Shown piece after piece: positions 41,728-50,377 of a stretch of 64,000 bases of DNA. Made by a program: the position numbers and the translations under genes. This DNA is from Pseudalkalibacillus sp045920555 (GTDB lineage Bacteria > Bacillota > Bacilli > Bacillales > Fictibacillaceae). The notes below the pieces were generated by a model that saw only the letters and a list, made by a program, of their open reading frames with translations, did not search any database and was not told the origin of the DNA. How positions within the stretch are numbered: the stretch's first letter is position 1; every line of letters begins with the position of its first letter. Where the stretch lies: the NCBI RefSeq assembly GCF_045920555.1, contig NZ_CP174509.1, forward strand, positions 5,642,001 to 5,706,000. The letters are read 5' to 3'.

Positions 41728-43035
41728 CTAACAATCTCCTTTCATCATCAGTTCACGAATACCGAGTTGGATATTTTCTTCAATTGATCTCGAAAAGTGG
41801 GAAGGTACACCGAAAAAGTAAATCCATTCTTTCGACTCGTAGCCTCCCTCAATGATTTGTTGTGATGTTGGAATATAACCGATCATTCCATTACTATATG
41901 GCAATGGGAGTACATTATTGGAAAACTCTTTTTTTATGAATAACCCATAATCAACTACCATTTCTCCATTCATTGTCAAAAAGGATAGATCTTCACCGAA
42001 CTCTACCAGCACTAATTTAAGTGTAGCCTCGGGAATCAGCCTGTTTTGGTTTTCCAATAGAAAGGTTTGCCAAACGATATGTTCATCCTTAGTCAAGGAA
42101 TCTTTCATACACCGTAATTGATCGATCGACGGGATTTTCTCAAATTTTAATGGAACCGATCTCTTTTGTATTTGCATGTATTCCACATTTATTGGTTCAA
42201 GTTTATTTTCATCTATAGCCTTTATGACTTGATCAGCTAATTGCTGTCCTAATCGCTGGACGTCCGTCTGGTTTCCTCTATAAAATTCATTTTTTTCTTT
42301 ATCAATCAATCCCGGTCTTATATCACCACAACAGCCTTGAAAGTAACCTGCTACCACTTTCTCCCCAAGTGCTCTTTCTATTTCTTCCGTCGCCACTCCC
42401 GGAAATTCTGATGATATATAGTTGTCTCCAGTGACTGTAGGGTGGCATGTGTAATGGACCATCACTCCTTTTATGCTGCCAGTAGAATTTTCTGCTGCTA
42501 AGATTGTCACATCAGGATCGACTGGCCCTTCTTTATTCGGTGCCATGCTAACCTGAAATTCAGATTTCAAACGACGGTTGATCCCAATATTGCAGGTAGT
42601 GGAACCCCTTGATAAGGTTACTGGTTCGAGATTTTGAACCGCTGATCTAATGGCGATAAGAACCTGAGTATTCAAGTTTTCAAGATAACGAGGTTCTGGA
42701 GCACCCAAAAAACGTGTGAAATTAGAGCTGGTTTGCGGACCCGAATGATTATGAGTCGCATGAAAAACGATTGTAAAATCTGAAGTCTTCAATTCGTTTT
42801 CAATCAGTTTTTCAATCTGTTTGCACTGTTCTTCATCCCACCAAATCAAATCAGCCGTGACCATGATAATGGTGTCCTTTTCGGATCGGGCACCTTCTTT
42901 TTCAAAATAAAACACTTTCAAAAACAACGGTTTCTCTATTCCGGAAAATGGCCCTTTTCGATGGGCAAATCCCGCCAATTCAAGAGGAACCGAAGGAGTT
43001 ATATCGATTTTTGACGTTCCTAGCTTTAATGTCAC
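41728..43035 (-). CDS. Neutral/alkaline ceramidase N-terminal-fold protein
   Basis: 435 residues, GTG start. LGTSKIDITPSVPLELAGFAHRKGP is the ceramidase family opening; the zinc-type motifs HATHNHSGP and YTCHPTV are present, as is GCCGDIRP. True ceramidases are exported and about 650-700 residues with a C-terminal domain. This protein has no signal peptide and lacks that domain, like many ceramidase-fold proteins in sugar loci. It may hydrolyse an amide (N-acyl group) of an imported amino sugar. Co-transcribed with nagB and the AGE epimerase. Confidence 0.8.
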   Translation of the reverse strand: MTLKLGTSKIDITPSVPLELAGFAHRKGPFSGIEKPLFLKVFYFEKEGARSEKDTIIMVTADLIWWDEEQCKQIEKLIENELKTSDFTIVFHATHNHSGPQTSSNFTRFLGAPEPRYLENLNTQVLIAIRSAVQNLEPVTLSRGSTTCNIGINRRLKSEFQVSMAPNKEGPVDPDVTILAAENSTGSIKGVMVHYTCHPTVTGDNYISSEFPGVATEEIERALGEKVVAGYFQGCCGDIRPGLIDKEKNEFYRGNQTDVQRLGQQLADQVIKAIDENKLEPINVEYMQIQKRSVPLKFEKIPSIDQLRCMKDSLTKDEHIVWQTFLLENQNRLIPEATLKLVLVEFGEDLSFLTMNGEMVVDYGLFIKKEFSNNVLPLPYSNGMIGYIPTSQQIIEGGYESKEWIYFFGVPSHFSRSIEENIQLGIRELMMKGDC

Positions 43036-43059
43036 GCCAATCTACCTTTCTTTTGTTGA

Positions 43060-44325
43060 TCAAAAACAATTCTTTTTTTCACCAAGTAATTCTATTATCA
43101 AAATAAGATTTCTAAGGATATGAAAAGGATCCTTGACTGGTAATGCGACAACTTTATTGATCGGCTGACCTTTCCTATCTCGAATCTGTATCCATTCCCC
43201 TATCGATTGCTCGTTGTTGGGGAAAGCCCGAAACACATATTTCCTTAACCGGTGAAACCATTTCTCCATATTAGGATCTCCGGTCATTTTATATCCGAGG
43301 ATAGAAGCATAAAGTGCTTCTGAATGGGGCCACCACAGTTTAGTGTCCCAGGTGTCCTTGATTAATTTCTCATAAAGAGTACCTATTTCATCTCCTATCG
43401 GCTTACCACCTAGATAATCAACAAACCTGAACAAACCGTCATGTTCTGTATCCCAACCTAATTCCAACGCATACAAAATAGAATCCACTGCCTTATTGAT
43501 CGAATTGGTATCATTAACCTTCCGGGCTGAGTGAATGATGAACCACATGGACTCTAGAGCATGCCCTGGATTGACATGCCTGCTCAGTAAAGTTTTTTGT
43601 TTCTTAGTTTCTTTTGCCAGCATCTCAATAATTCTGCCATTGGATAATCTGAATTTCTCAAGGATGATTTTCACCAGGGTCAAAGTTTCGACTTGCAAAC
43701 CGGATTTATCAGGATGACCCAAGACTTCTGCGGTTTCAGCAATCTCCTGAGCAACATTTAAGAGGATCATGTGAACAGAATGAGATGAGAATCCTTTTGG
43801 TATCGGGTACGGATCACTTTTAAAATTACCGGCCATTATCCCATCCGAGATATGCCTGAACAGGTCGATCGCTTGCTGGAGAATAACCCTATCGCCAGTA
43901 AGTGAAGCATATTCCTTATATCCCAAGCAGACGAAACAATCAGCATAGATACTTGAATCATAACCTCTTCCCTTTACATCCTCTTTCTTTTCACCGGATT
44001 CAGTAAGCAAGTATACATAGTTGCCATTTTTCAAAAGGGCATGTTCTTTTATGAATTCATACGTTTTCTTAGCATGGTCCAAAAAAAATTGCGTATCATC
44101 TTTAAGGATACCGGCTTGCATCATTTTGCATATCCTTGATTCGATCCATAAGTAACGCCCTTGTGACCAGATAAATTTGTCATTGCTTATTCGTTTTGCC
44201 CCATCATTTGTATAACAGGTATAAACACCACCGTAATGATCATCCATGGACTTTCTCCAAAACGGAAGAAGTTGATTCTCGATATGTTGGATCATTTGTT
44301 GAGAAATTTCTTTTTCATCTACCAT
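43060..44325 (-). CDS. AGE-family N-acylglucosamine 2-epimerase/isomerase
   Basis: A 421-residue (alpha/alpha)6 barrel protein. Family features are WSQGRYLWIESRICK, DSSIYADCFVCLGYKEYA, VNPGHALESMWFI (catalytic-type His) and TKLWWPHSEALYASILGY. GGAAGGAG lies upstream of the ATG. The family interconverts GlcNAc/ManNAc or mannose/fructose/glucose. In this amino-sugar operon, 2-epimerisation of an N-acyl hexosamine is the first guess, which would link to nanE in the left-hand operon. Confidence 0.85.
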   Translation of the reverse strand: MVDEKEISQQMIQHIENQLLPFWRKSMDDHYGGVYTCYTNDGAKRISNDKFIWSQGRYLWIESRICKMMQAGILKDDTQFFLDHAKKTYEFIKEHALLKNGNYVYLLTESGEKKEDVKGRGYDSSIYADCFVCLGYKEYASLTGDRVILQQAIDLFRHISDGIMAGNFKSDPYPIPKGFSSHSVHMILLNVAQEIAETAEVLGHPDKSGLQVETLTLVKIILEKFRLSNGRIIEMLAKETKKQKTLLSRHVNPGHALESMWFIIHSARKVNDTNSINKAVDSILYALELGWDTEHDGLFRFVDYLGGKPIGDEIGTLYEKLIKDTWDTKLWWPHSEALYASILGYKMTGDPNMEKWFHRLRKYVFRAFPNNEQSIGEWIQIRDRKGQPINKVVALPVKDPFHILRNLILIIELLGEKKNCF

Positions 44326-44357
44326 GCTATGACTCCTTCCTTGTTGACGAAGTATTC

Positions 44358-45863
44358 TTACATGGAGATATTTTTGTTGTTGATTGATTCTTCTGGATCT
44401 TTTTGTAAAGCAGAAAACAGATCATTCAATTCTGGGGCTACAGGTTTGTTTCTGTTCAACCAGCCGATCGCTGTAAAAATCAAGGTAGAGGTTATTACCG
44501 GGGTCGCCATCTGACCTGCAAGAGAAACTTCTATACCATAATTCACTATTATGAAACCAACCAGTCCACCAATTATCGAAATGATCGCCGCCTTTGAATC
44601 ACAATGTTTAAAGGCAGGAAGCAAACCGAATAGCATTGGAATTGATATAGGTCCGACAAGTGCAGCAAACCATGTCAATAATAAACCGATTACTCCTCCA
44701 AAAACATCAGAATTGATCGCTATCAATAGGGTAAGTGCAGTAAATATGAAAGTTGACATACGAGCGATTTTAAGCGATTGTTTTTGATTCATATCATGGA
44801 ACTTTCTAGATACGACTGGTAATATATCACGCGTAATGACCGATGAAATTGTATTTGAATCAGAAGAGGTCATAGACATTGTCGCTGCAAATAATGAAGC
44901 CAATACTAATCCTACTAATCCTGTAGGCAGCAATTCTTGGGTCAGTAAAGCGTAGGATTGGTTCGGATCTCCGATATCTGGCAGAAAAATCGGAGCAGCC
45001 CACATTGGAAAGAATAGTATGAGTGGCCAAAATAGATAAAGGCCGGCTGAAAGTAATGCTGACTTTTTGGCGTCAGATCCCGATGGAGATGAGATATAAC
45101 GAGTTGCTAAATTCCATGTTCCACCGTTATAGCTTAGAAAAACAATCAAGATAAATGCCGCGACAAAACCTGCAGTGTATGGTTCATTAAATGGTTGGCT
45201 GTTGGCTGGAGGCAAGTCTTCCCAAATCCCGCCTATCGAACTTGCCCCTCCTAGTTTTGTCATGACAATGAAGAACATTGCAAGGCCTGCGATGATCTGT
45301 ACAATAAATTGGGCAAAATCAGTCCACACATCTGCCCATAATCCTCCTATCGTGATATAAATGAGTGAAATCCCACCTGAAAGCAAGATACCCGTTACTA
45401 AGGGGGTGCCTGTGAATACATTCAGCAGGATGGCAATTGCAGCCCATTTTGCACCTACATCAAACAATTTCAATAGTACACCACTCCACGCCATGACCTG
45501 CTGAGTCGGTACATTATATCTCATTGCCAGGTATTCAGTAGGTGATTCGATATCAAGTTTTATCCTTAGTCTAGACCAACGAGGTGCCATAAGAAATGCA
45601 CCGATGAAACATGCTAAAAATACGGGGATCGCCCACCACACATAAAGGCTGAAACCATGCGTATATGCTAGACCTGCATAAGCGACAAACACTGCACCAC
45701 TATAGCCTGAGACATGATGAGAAATACCTGAAAGCCACCAGGGCATCTTTCCTCCCGCTACAAAAAAATCTTTAGAACCTTTGACTTTTCCAAAAGACCA
45801 AAAACCGATCACAACCATAATCAAGAAGAATGCAATTAATACAATCCAATCAAGTGAATGCAT
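44358..45863 (-). CDS. Sodium:solute symporter (SSS family), sugar type
   Basis: 501 residues from the ATG at 45863, which has AGGAGGAG upstream; the longer frame to 45884 is rejected. About 13 helices with YFVAGG-like DFFVAGGKMPWWLSGISHH, DIESPTEYLAMRYN, YITIGGLWADVWTDFAQFIVQ and MSMTSSDSNTISSVITRDI. It resembles the SGLT/sialic-acid-type branch. As first gene of the run with AGE, NagB and NagA, it probably imports a monomeric amino sugar such as ManNAc or GlcNAc, complementing the ABC importer for oligosaccharides. Confidence 0.88.
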   Translation of the reverse strand: MHSLDWIVLIAFFLIMVVIGFWSFGKVKGSKDFFVAGGKMPWWLSGISHHVSGYSGAVFVAYAGLAYTHGFSLYVWWAIPVFLACFIGAFLMAPRWSRLRIKLDIESPTEYLAMRYNVPTQQVMAWSGVLLKLFDVGAKWAAIAILLNVFTGTPLVTGILLSGGISLIYITIGGLWADVWTDFAQFIVQIIAGLAMFFIVMTKLGGASSIGGIWEDLPPANSQPFNEPYTAGFVAAFILIVFLSYNGGTWNLATRYISSPSGSDAKKSALLSAGLYLFWPLILFFPMWAAPIFLPDIGDPNQSYALLTQELLPTGLVGLVLASLFAATMSMTSSDSNTISSVITRDILPVVSRKFHDMNQKQSLKIARMSTFIFTALTLLIAINSDVFGGVIGLLLTWFAALVGPISIPMLFGLLPAFKHCDSKAAIISIIGGLVGFIIVNYGIEVSLAGQMATPVITSTLIFTAIGWLNRNKPVAPELNDLFSALQKDPEESINNKNISM

Positions 45864-45882
45864 AATACTCCTCCTAATGATC

Positions 45883-45917
45883 AATTAATTAATCCTAGTC
45901 TATGACTAATTAATTAA
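45883..45917. promoter_or_regulatory. Twin AATTAATTAA motifs upstream of the symporter operon
   Basis: AATTAATTAA at 45883-45892 and 45908-45917 (25 bp apart) lie just upstream of the symporter ribosome site, between it and the ROK kinase gene. Candidate operator pair for the ROK regulator at 37885-39009; the AT-rich character makes chance possible. Confidence 0.4.
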
Positions 45918-45943
45918 AAAAATAGCATTCAAATGTCTGAAAG

Positions 45944-46852
45944 TCAATAATTTTCTGAATAGTTTGCATTCGAACGGTTTTCATCTAACACTTTTAGTCC
46001 TGCTCCTACGATTCCATTGTCACCTAATGTACTTACAAACATTTTTTCTAAGCTCAGGTTTTGTTCAGGAATCACCATGCATAATAATTCTTTCTTTAAT
46101 ATTTCAAGGAGGAATGGATTGTTGATAATGACACTTCCCCCAAAAACAATCTTATGGGGATCTAATAAGCAAATTATTGCGTAAACACCTTTTGCAATTT
46201 TTCTCATTATAGGTTCCATTAGGTTTACTACCGTTGCATCTCCCCTTTCATATTCCGAAATTATTTCTTTAGTAGTCAGTGTTTGTCTAAGCTTTTGACT
46301 GCAAATTGAACTGATTGAAGGACCACTGACCTGGGCCTCCAAGCGCTGATTATCACTCTCTTGAAAAATCAAGCCGAGTTCTCCAGCAAAACCCTTCCCC
46401 TTGAAAAGTCTACCTTCATGTATGACACTGCTTGAAACACCTGTACTCCACGTGAAATAAACGAATGTGTCCTTCATATTCTTACCCGCAATCACCCATT
46501 CTCCATGAGCAGCCATGGCAACATCATTACCCATTATCATTTTGTAAGGAAAGACTGCTTGGAGTCTTTCAATCAAAGGGAAACTCCTCCATGGAAGGTT
46601 ATTTTGGTAGATTGCGATCCCTTTTTCTGCATCGATTTTTCCAGGGACACCCACTCCAATCCCGACTATACGATCATTTCCATACCCTGACTCCCTTATA
46701 ACGTCTTTAATACAGTCGACCACTTGAAGGAACATAGCCTCACTATCATATGCAACACTTGGGTATACTTTTTTAAATGAACAAGCCCCTTTTTCATCTA
46801 CCAGGGATGCTGCGATTTTTGTTCCACCGATATCTAATCCAATAGCATACAT
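45944..46852 (-). CDS. ROK-family sugar kinase lacking the zinc motif
   Basis: 302 residues. The ATP-phosphate motif DIGGTKIAASLVDE, GIGVGVPGKIDAEKG and the catalytic Asp in MGNDVAMAA are intact, but the usual CxCGxxGC zinc knuckle is absent: the segment after FAGELGLIFQ reads ESDNQRLEAQVSG without cysteines. No HTH, so an enzyme. Placed 11 bp after the AgaS-like gene, it is the likely hexosamine (GalNAc or GlcNAc) kinase of the pathway. AGGAG precedes the ATG. Confidence 0.82.
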   Translation of the reverse strand: MYAIGLDIGGTKIAASLVDEKGACSFKKVYPSVAYDSEAMFLQVVDCIKDVIRESGYGNDRIVGIGVGVPGKIDAEKGIAIYQNNLPWRSFPLIERLQAVFPYKMIMGNDVAMAAHGEWVIAGKNMKDTFVYFTWSTGVSSSVIHEGRLFKGKGFAGELGLIFQESDNQRLEAQVSGPSISSICSQKLRQTLTTKEIISEYERGDATVVNLMEPIMRKIAKGVYAIICLLDPHKIVFGGSVIINNPFLLEILKKELLCMVIPEQNLSLEKMFVSTLGDNGIVGAGLKVLDENRSNANYSENY

Positions 46853-46863
46853 AAGATCCGCTC

Positions 46864-47901
46864 CTAGTTCGGAAGAGTTATTTTCACAACCTGATTCAAA
46901 TTACGTGGTTTATCAGGATCCAAGTCTAAAGCTATAGCTCGATAGTAGGCCAACATTTGGAGATAAGGCATGACAGAGATCGCTGAGATATGATCCGTTA
47001 TATCTGATGGTAAAATGAAATTTTCGTCACTTTCATCAACCGGCGTATTCCCAATCGTCACAGTATATCCTCCGAATGATTGAATATCCTTGACGATACC
47101 TTTATCAAGCTCTTTGGTTTTTTTTGATGAAAGAACGATGACAATTGTCTTCTCATCCACAATTGATATTGGACCGTGACGGAATTCCAGGCTTGAATAT
47201 GCTTCACATTCCGTTTGTGTCATTTCCTTCATCTTCAGACATGCTTCCTCAGCAAGCCCATAAGATACCCCCGTTCCTAAATAAATGAATCTAGTATACG
47301 AGAGATTGCTCCCGATATCTTTTATCTTGTGTGAATTCTTGCATGCTTCCTTCAGCGAAATCGGAAGAATGTCCAAGTCTTTTTGAACTTGCGCTTCCCC
47401 GAAAACGAGCACAGCGTATAATTGAATGGCATAAAGCATATTCGTGAATGATTGGGTCATGACGATACTTTTTTCGTTAATATGATCAAGTACTATACTT
47501 TCTTGAGCAACCTTGATCATTTCTGTGTTTGGATTACATGTGATTGCTAGTGTTGACACGTAAGCGTAACGATCAAGCTCTTTTATTGCTTTGATGATTT
47601 CTGTAGTAGTACCCGAACGTGAAAAGGCTATGATTTTATAGTTGATTTTGTCTGACATTATTTGTTGAGGATGAATGAATAATTCGGAAGCTGGCACTGC
47701 TTGGGATGGGATACCCGTCGTTTCCTGAAAAAACCGGGCTGCCGAAATGGCAAGATAATACGAAGTACCACATCCTGTGAATATCACATGTTCAAATGAT
47801 GAGTCTTTCTCGAGCACTTTTGAGGAAAGAACCCTTTCCCTGGTTTTCTCCATACTTTCGCCTTGGCTCATTATTTCATTATAAGTGTAAGAGGAATTCA
47901 A
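46864..47901 (-). CDS. AgaS-like SIS isomerase/deaminase (amino-hexose 6-phosphate)
   Basis: 345 residues with two SIS domains: FTGCGTSYYLAISAARFF, FSRSGTTTEIIKAIKEL, LGTGVSYGLAEEACLKMKEM, EFRHGPISIV and the C-terminal DPDKPRNLNQVVKITL seen in AgaS and GlmS isomerase domains. TTG start supported by AAAGGAGTG 7 nt upstream. It lacks a glutaminase domain, so it acts catabolically. Flanked by a tagatose-6-P-type kinase and a class II aldolase, the expected reaction is GalN-6-P to tagatose-6-P plus ammonia. A FrlB-type or NagB-II function is possible. Confidence 0.85.
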   Translation of the reverse strand: MNSSYTYNEIMSQGESMEKTRERVLSSKVLEKDSSFEHVIFTGCGTSYYLAISAARFFQETTGIPSQAVPASELFIHPQQIMSDKINYKIIAFSRSGTTTEIIKAIKELDRYAYVSTLAITCNPNTEMIKVAQESIVLDHINEKSIVMTQSFTNMLYAIQLYAVLVFGEAQVQKDLDILPISLKEACKNSHKIKDIGSNLSYTRFIYLGTGVSYGLAEEACLKMKEMTQTECEAYSSLEFRHGPISIVDEKTIVIVLSSKKTKELDKGIVKDIQSFGGYTVTIGNTPVDESDENFILPSDITDHISAISVMPYLQMLAYYRAIALDLDPDKPRNLNQVVKITLPN

Positions 47902-47907
47902 TCTCGT

Positions 47908-48834
47908 TCACTCCTTTTTTAAAGTGATTCCTTGTTTGTATTGATCGATCTTTTCAATAGAGACCTTTCCTGCTTGCTTTTCCATTGCATTGGAGACAGC
48001 AGCCGCAGTAGCATTTATCAGGCATTCTTCATAAGTTTGATCATTATAAAAGCCAACCGCCAAAGCTCCCGCTAAAGTATCTCCACAGCCGACTGTATTG
48101 ACCGCCTTCACAACGGGAGGACTTATCGTCCATTGGTGTTCATGTATCCGAACCATCATCCCATCTGCTCCGTCTGAAACCATCGAGGCCGAAATACCTG
48201 AATCATGCCAGTTCTCTATGATTTTCCATACATCCTCTTTGGTTAATTTCTTTTGGCTGTATATCTCTTGTACTTCATTAATATTAGGTTTTACCATAAA
48301 AGGCTTGGCAGCCAGTGCATATTCAAGAGCTTTTCCACTCGTATCGACAATGGCATCGGCGCCATGATGCTGCACTAATTCAATCAATTCTCCATATGCA
48401 TACTGGGGTACGCCTGCTGGTAGACTGCCAGAAAAGATGACAAACCTGCTTTTTTTAGAAAGTTTTTCTAAGTGCCGTTTGAAATTTCCAAGCTCCTTTT
48501 CCGAGACTTCAGGACCTTTTTCAAGTATTTCAGTTTGGTGTGCGTGTTGGTCGATTATATTAAGGCAAAGACGGGATTCCCCAGAGATAGGGTGAAAATC
48601 ATGAGGTATGGAATAGGAATCCAGGAGGCGGCAAATCGTCCTTCCGTTATTACCGCCAAGCATACCGGTTACCATGACCGGGGCTTTTAATGTTTTAATC
48701 ACTTTTGCAACATTGATTCCTTTTCCTCCAGGCTCTTTGTACATGGAATCTACACGATGTATTTGACTGCGTTGAAATTCTGGAATGTAATAAGTGATGT
48801 CAATGGCAGGATTCAGCGTAACTGTCGTGATCAT
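47908..48834 (-). CDS. PfkB-family kinase, tagatose-6-phosphate / fructose-1-phosphate kinase type
   Basis: 308 residues. LNPAIDITYYI opening, EPGGKGINVAKVIKTL and the C-terminal NTVGCGDTLAGALAVGF with the catalytic Asp mark the LacC/FruK branch. It phosphorylates C1 of tagatose-6-P (or Fru-6-P/Fru-1-P). It lies between the AgaS-like and aldolase genes, completing an Aga/Lac-type route. Ribosome site is weak (GAGGG, 11 nt). Confidence 0.88.
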   Translation of the reverse strand: MITTVTLNPAIDITYYIPEFQRSQIHRVDSMYKEPGGKGINVAKVIKTLKAPVMVTGMLGGNNGRTICRLLDSYSIPHDFHPISGESRLCLNIIDQHAHQTEILEKGPEVSEKELGNFKRHLEKLSKKSRFVIFSGSLPAGVPQYAYGELIELVQHHGADAIVDTSGKALEYALAAKPFMVKPNINEVQEIYSQKKLTKEDVWKIIENWHDSGISASMVSDGADGMMVRIHEHQWTISPPVVKAVNTVGCGDTLAGALAVGFYNDQTYEECLINATAAAVSNAMEKQAGKVSIEKIDQYKQGITLKKE

Positions 48835-48850
48835 TTGACTTAGGACCCTC

Positions 48851-49711
48851 TTAAACTACCGATTGTGGTGAGCTGTGAAGAGTCATAATTTTATTTTTGA
48901 CAATTTGTTTTACTGACTCTCTTGCTGATACGAAATATTTTCTTGGATCTTCCTCATCTGAATGGTAAGAAAGATAGTTTCTTAATTCATGTACAAATGC
49001 CTTTTTCAATTCAGTTGAGAAATTCACTTTACTCACGCCGAGTTGAACCGCTTTTTGTAATTGTTCCTTCGAAAGACCTGAGGCCCCGTGCATCACCAAC
49101 GGTATTCTCACAAGATCTGATATTGCTTTTAATCTCGAAAAATCCAGCTTTGGGTCCGATTTATAAATACCGTGTGCAGTGCCGAATGCTGGAGCCAAAA
49201 AATCGATGCCAGTCCTGATGACGAATTCTTCTACAAAGTCTGGATTTGTGAATCGTACATCTGCCATATCAACATCAAGTCCGTCTTCCACACCGCCTAT
49301 CGTTCCAAGTTCCGCTTCTACTGGAACACCCACATCATGGCATACTTCCACAACCTTCTTGGTAAGGTCTATATTTTCTTCATAACCAAGACTAGACCCA
49401 TCAATCATGATCGAACTGTACCCGTTTCTCAGACATTGATTGACACACCGAAAACTATCTCCGTGGTCCAGATGGAGACTTACAGGAATACTGACTTGTT
49501 CTGCAGCTTCTTTAACCATACTGACCGCATGACCGATCCCTATATAGTTGATTGTGCCGGGGGTCGTTTGGATGATTACTGGTGAGTCCAACTCTTCTGC
49601 TGCGGATACGATCGCTTTTATCATTTCTAGATTATGACCTGCAAATGCCCCTATTGCATAATGATGGTTATAGGCATCCTGTAAAATTTCTTTACTAGTC
49701 ACCAGTGGCAT
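48851..49711 (-). CDS. Class II aldolase, tagatose-bisphosphate type (GatY/KbaY/AgaY-like)
   Basis: 286 residues. The zinc site SLHLDHGDSF (catalytic D82, His83), a second His in FGTAHGIYKSDP and a third in LVMHGASGLS are all present; NYIGIGHAVSMVKEAA matches the GatY/KbaY branch. It splits tagatose-1,6-bisphosphate (or fructose-1,6-bisphosphate) into DHAP and glyceraldehyde-3-P. GGAGGTGG lies just before the ATG. Last carbon-splitting step of the proposed hexosamine pathway. Confidence 0.92.
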   Translation of the reverse strand: MPLVTSKEILQDAYNHHYAIGAFAGHNLEMIKAIVSAAEELDSPVIIQTTPGTINYIGIGHAVSMVKEAAEQVSIPVSLHLDHGDSFRCVNQCLRNGYSSIMIDGSSLGYEENIDLTKKVVEVCHDVGVPVEAELGTIGGVEDGLDVDMADVRFTNPDFVEEFVIRTGIDFLAPAFGTAHGIYKSDPKLDFSRLKAISDLVRIPLVMHGASGLSKEQLQKAVQLGVSKVNFSTELKKAFVHELRNYLSYHSDEEDPRKYFVSARESVKQIVKNKIMTLHSSPQSVV

Positions 49712-49726
49712 ATACCCACCTCCTGC

Positions 49727-50356
49727 TTAATATTCGAGTGTTTGGAATGAAAGCTTTCTGAAAGTCCTATGAGCATTGATGGTAACGATCAAACTTATCA
49801 AACTTCCTGCCATGAATAAGATAAGACCAGGAAAAATGAGAAAGAAGAATGTTATGAGCAAAACACTTCCGACCATGATAATCGTGTCTAGAGGATAGGA
49901 AAGAAAAATCAAGATCGATTGTTTGAAGTACTGGATGAATGGTAGTTCGATATGTACATAAAGGGTAAGCAGAAACAGGGCAATGACAAAGCAAAATAGA
50001 CAAACCATGATGATCAGACAAAACGAGTAAAAGGCCAATCTCCCATCAAAGGATTGAATGAACAAAAGATCCAGGTACAGTGCTGTAGCGATCAAAAACA
50101 GGATAAGACCGATCAGATTCGCCTTCCAGAATTCTTTTTTGAAGCTTGATAGGAATACTTTGAAAAAGTTGATCTGCTCCGTTTTCTGCACCCACTTCCT
50201 GGTTACGGCAAACATTGCTACTGTGGCAGGGAAGAACCCGAATATGATCAGGCCCCCTAAGCTGAAAGTCAACCAGAGAAGGTTTAACAGAATCATTTTC
50301 ATACACCATTCACAAATGCTATAAAATTTATTTATCGCCAATTTTGTTTCCAACAT
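49727..50356 (-). CDS. YesL-family membrane protein (DUF624)
   Basis: 209 residues with about five to six hydrophobic helices (LLNLLWLTFSLGGLIIFGFFPATVAMFAV and following). NLLWL...G...FFPAT..MF is the DUF624/YesL signature. Members occur in polysaccharide-utilisation loci of Bacillus next to ABC importers, and their function is unknown; a role in transporter assembly or sensing is inferred. GGAGGGG precedes the ATG closely. Within the operon between the aldolase and DapA-like genes. Confidence 0.82.
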   Translation of the reverse strand: MLETKLAINKFYSICEWCMKMILLNLLWLTFSLGGLIIFGFFPATVAMFAVTRKWVQKTEQINFFKVFLSSFKKEFWKANLIGLILFLIATALYLDLLFIQSFDGRLAFYSFCLIIMVCLFCFVIALFLLTLYVHIELPFIQYFKQSILIFLSYPLDTIIMVGSVLLITFFFLIFPGLILFMAGSLISLIVTINAHRTFRKLSFQTLEY

Positions 50357-50377
50357 CTACCCCTCCGTTTGAAGGAT

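Noticed and set aside
41728..43035. Secreted neutral ceramidase
   Set aside because: No signal peptide, about 250 residues shorter than true ceramidases, and located in a cytoplasmic sugar operon.
46864..47901. Glucosamine-6-phosphate synthase (GlmS)
   Set aside because: Only the two SIS domains are present; there is no N-terminal glutaminase domain with its catalytic cysteine.
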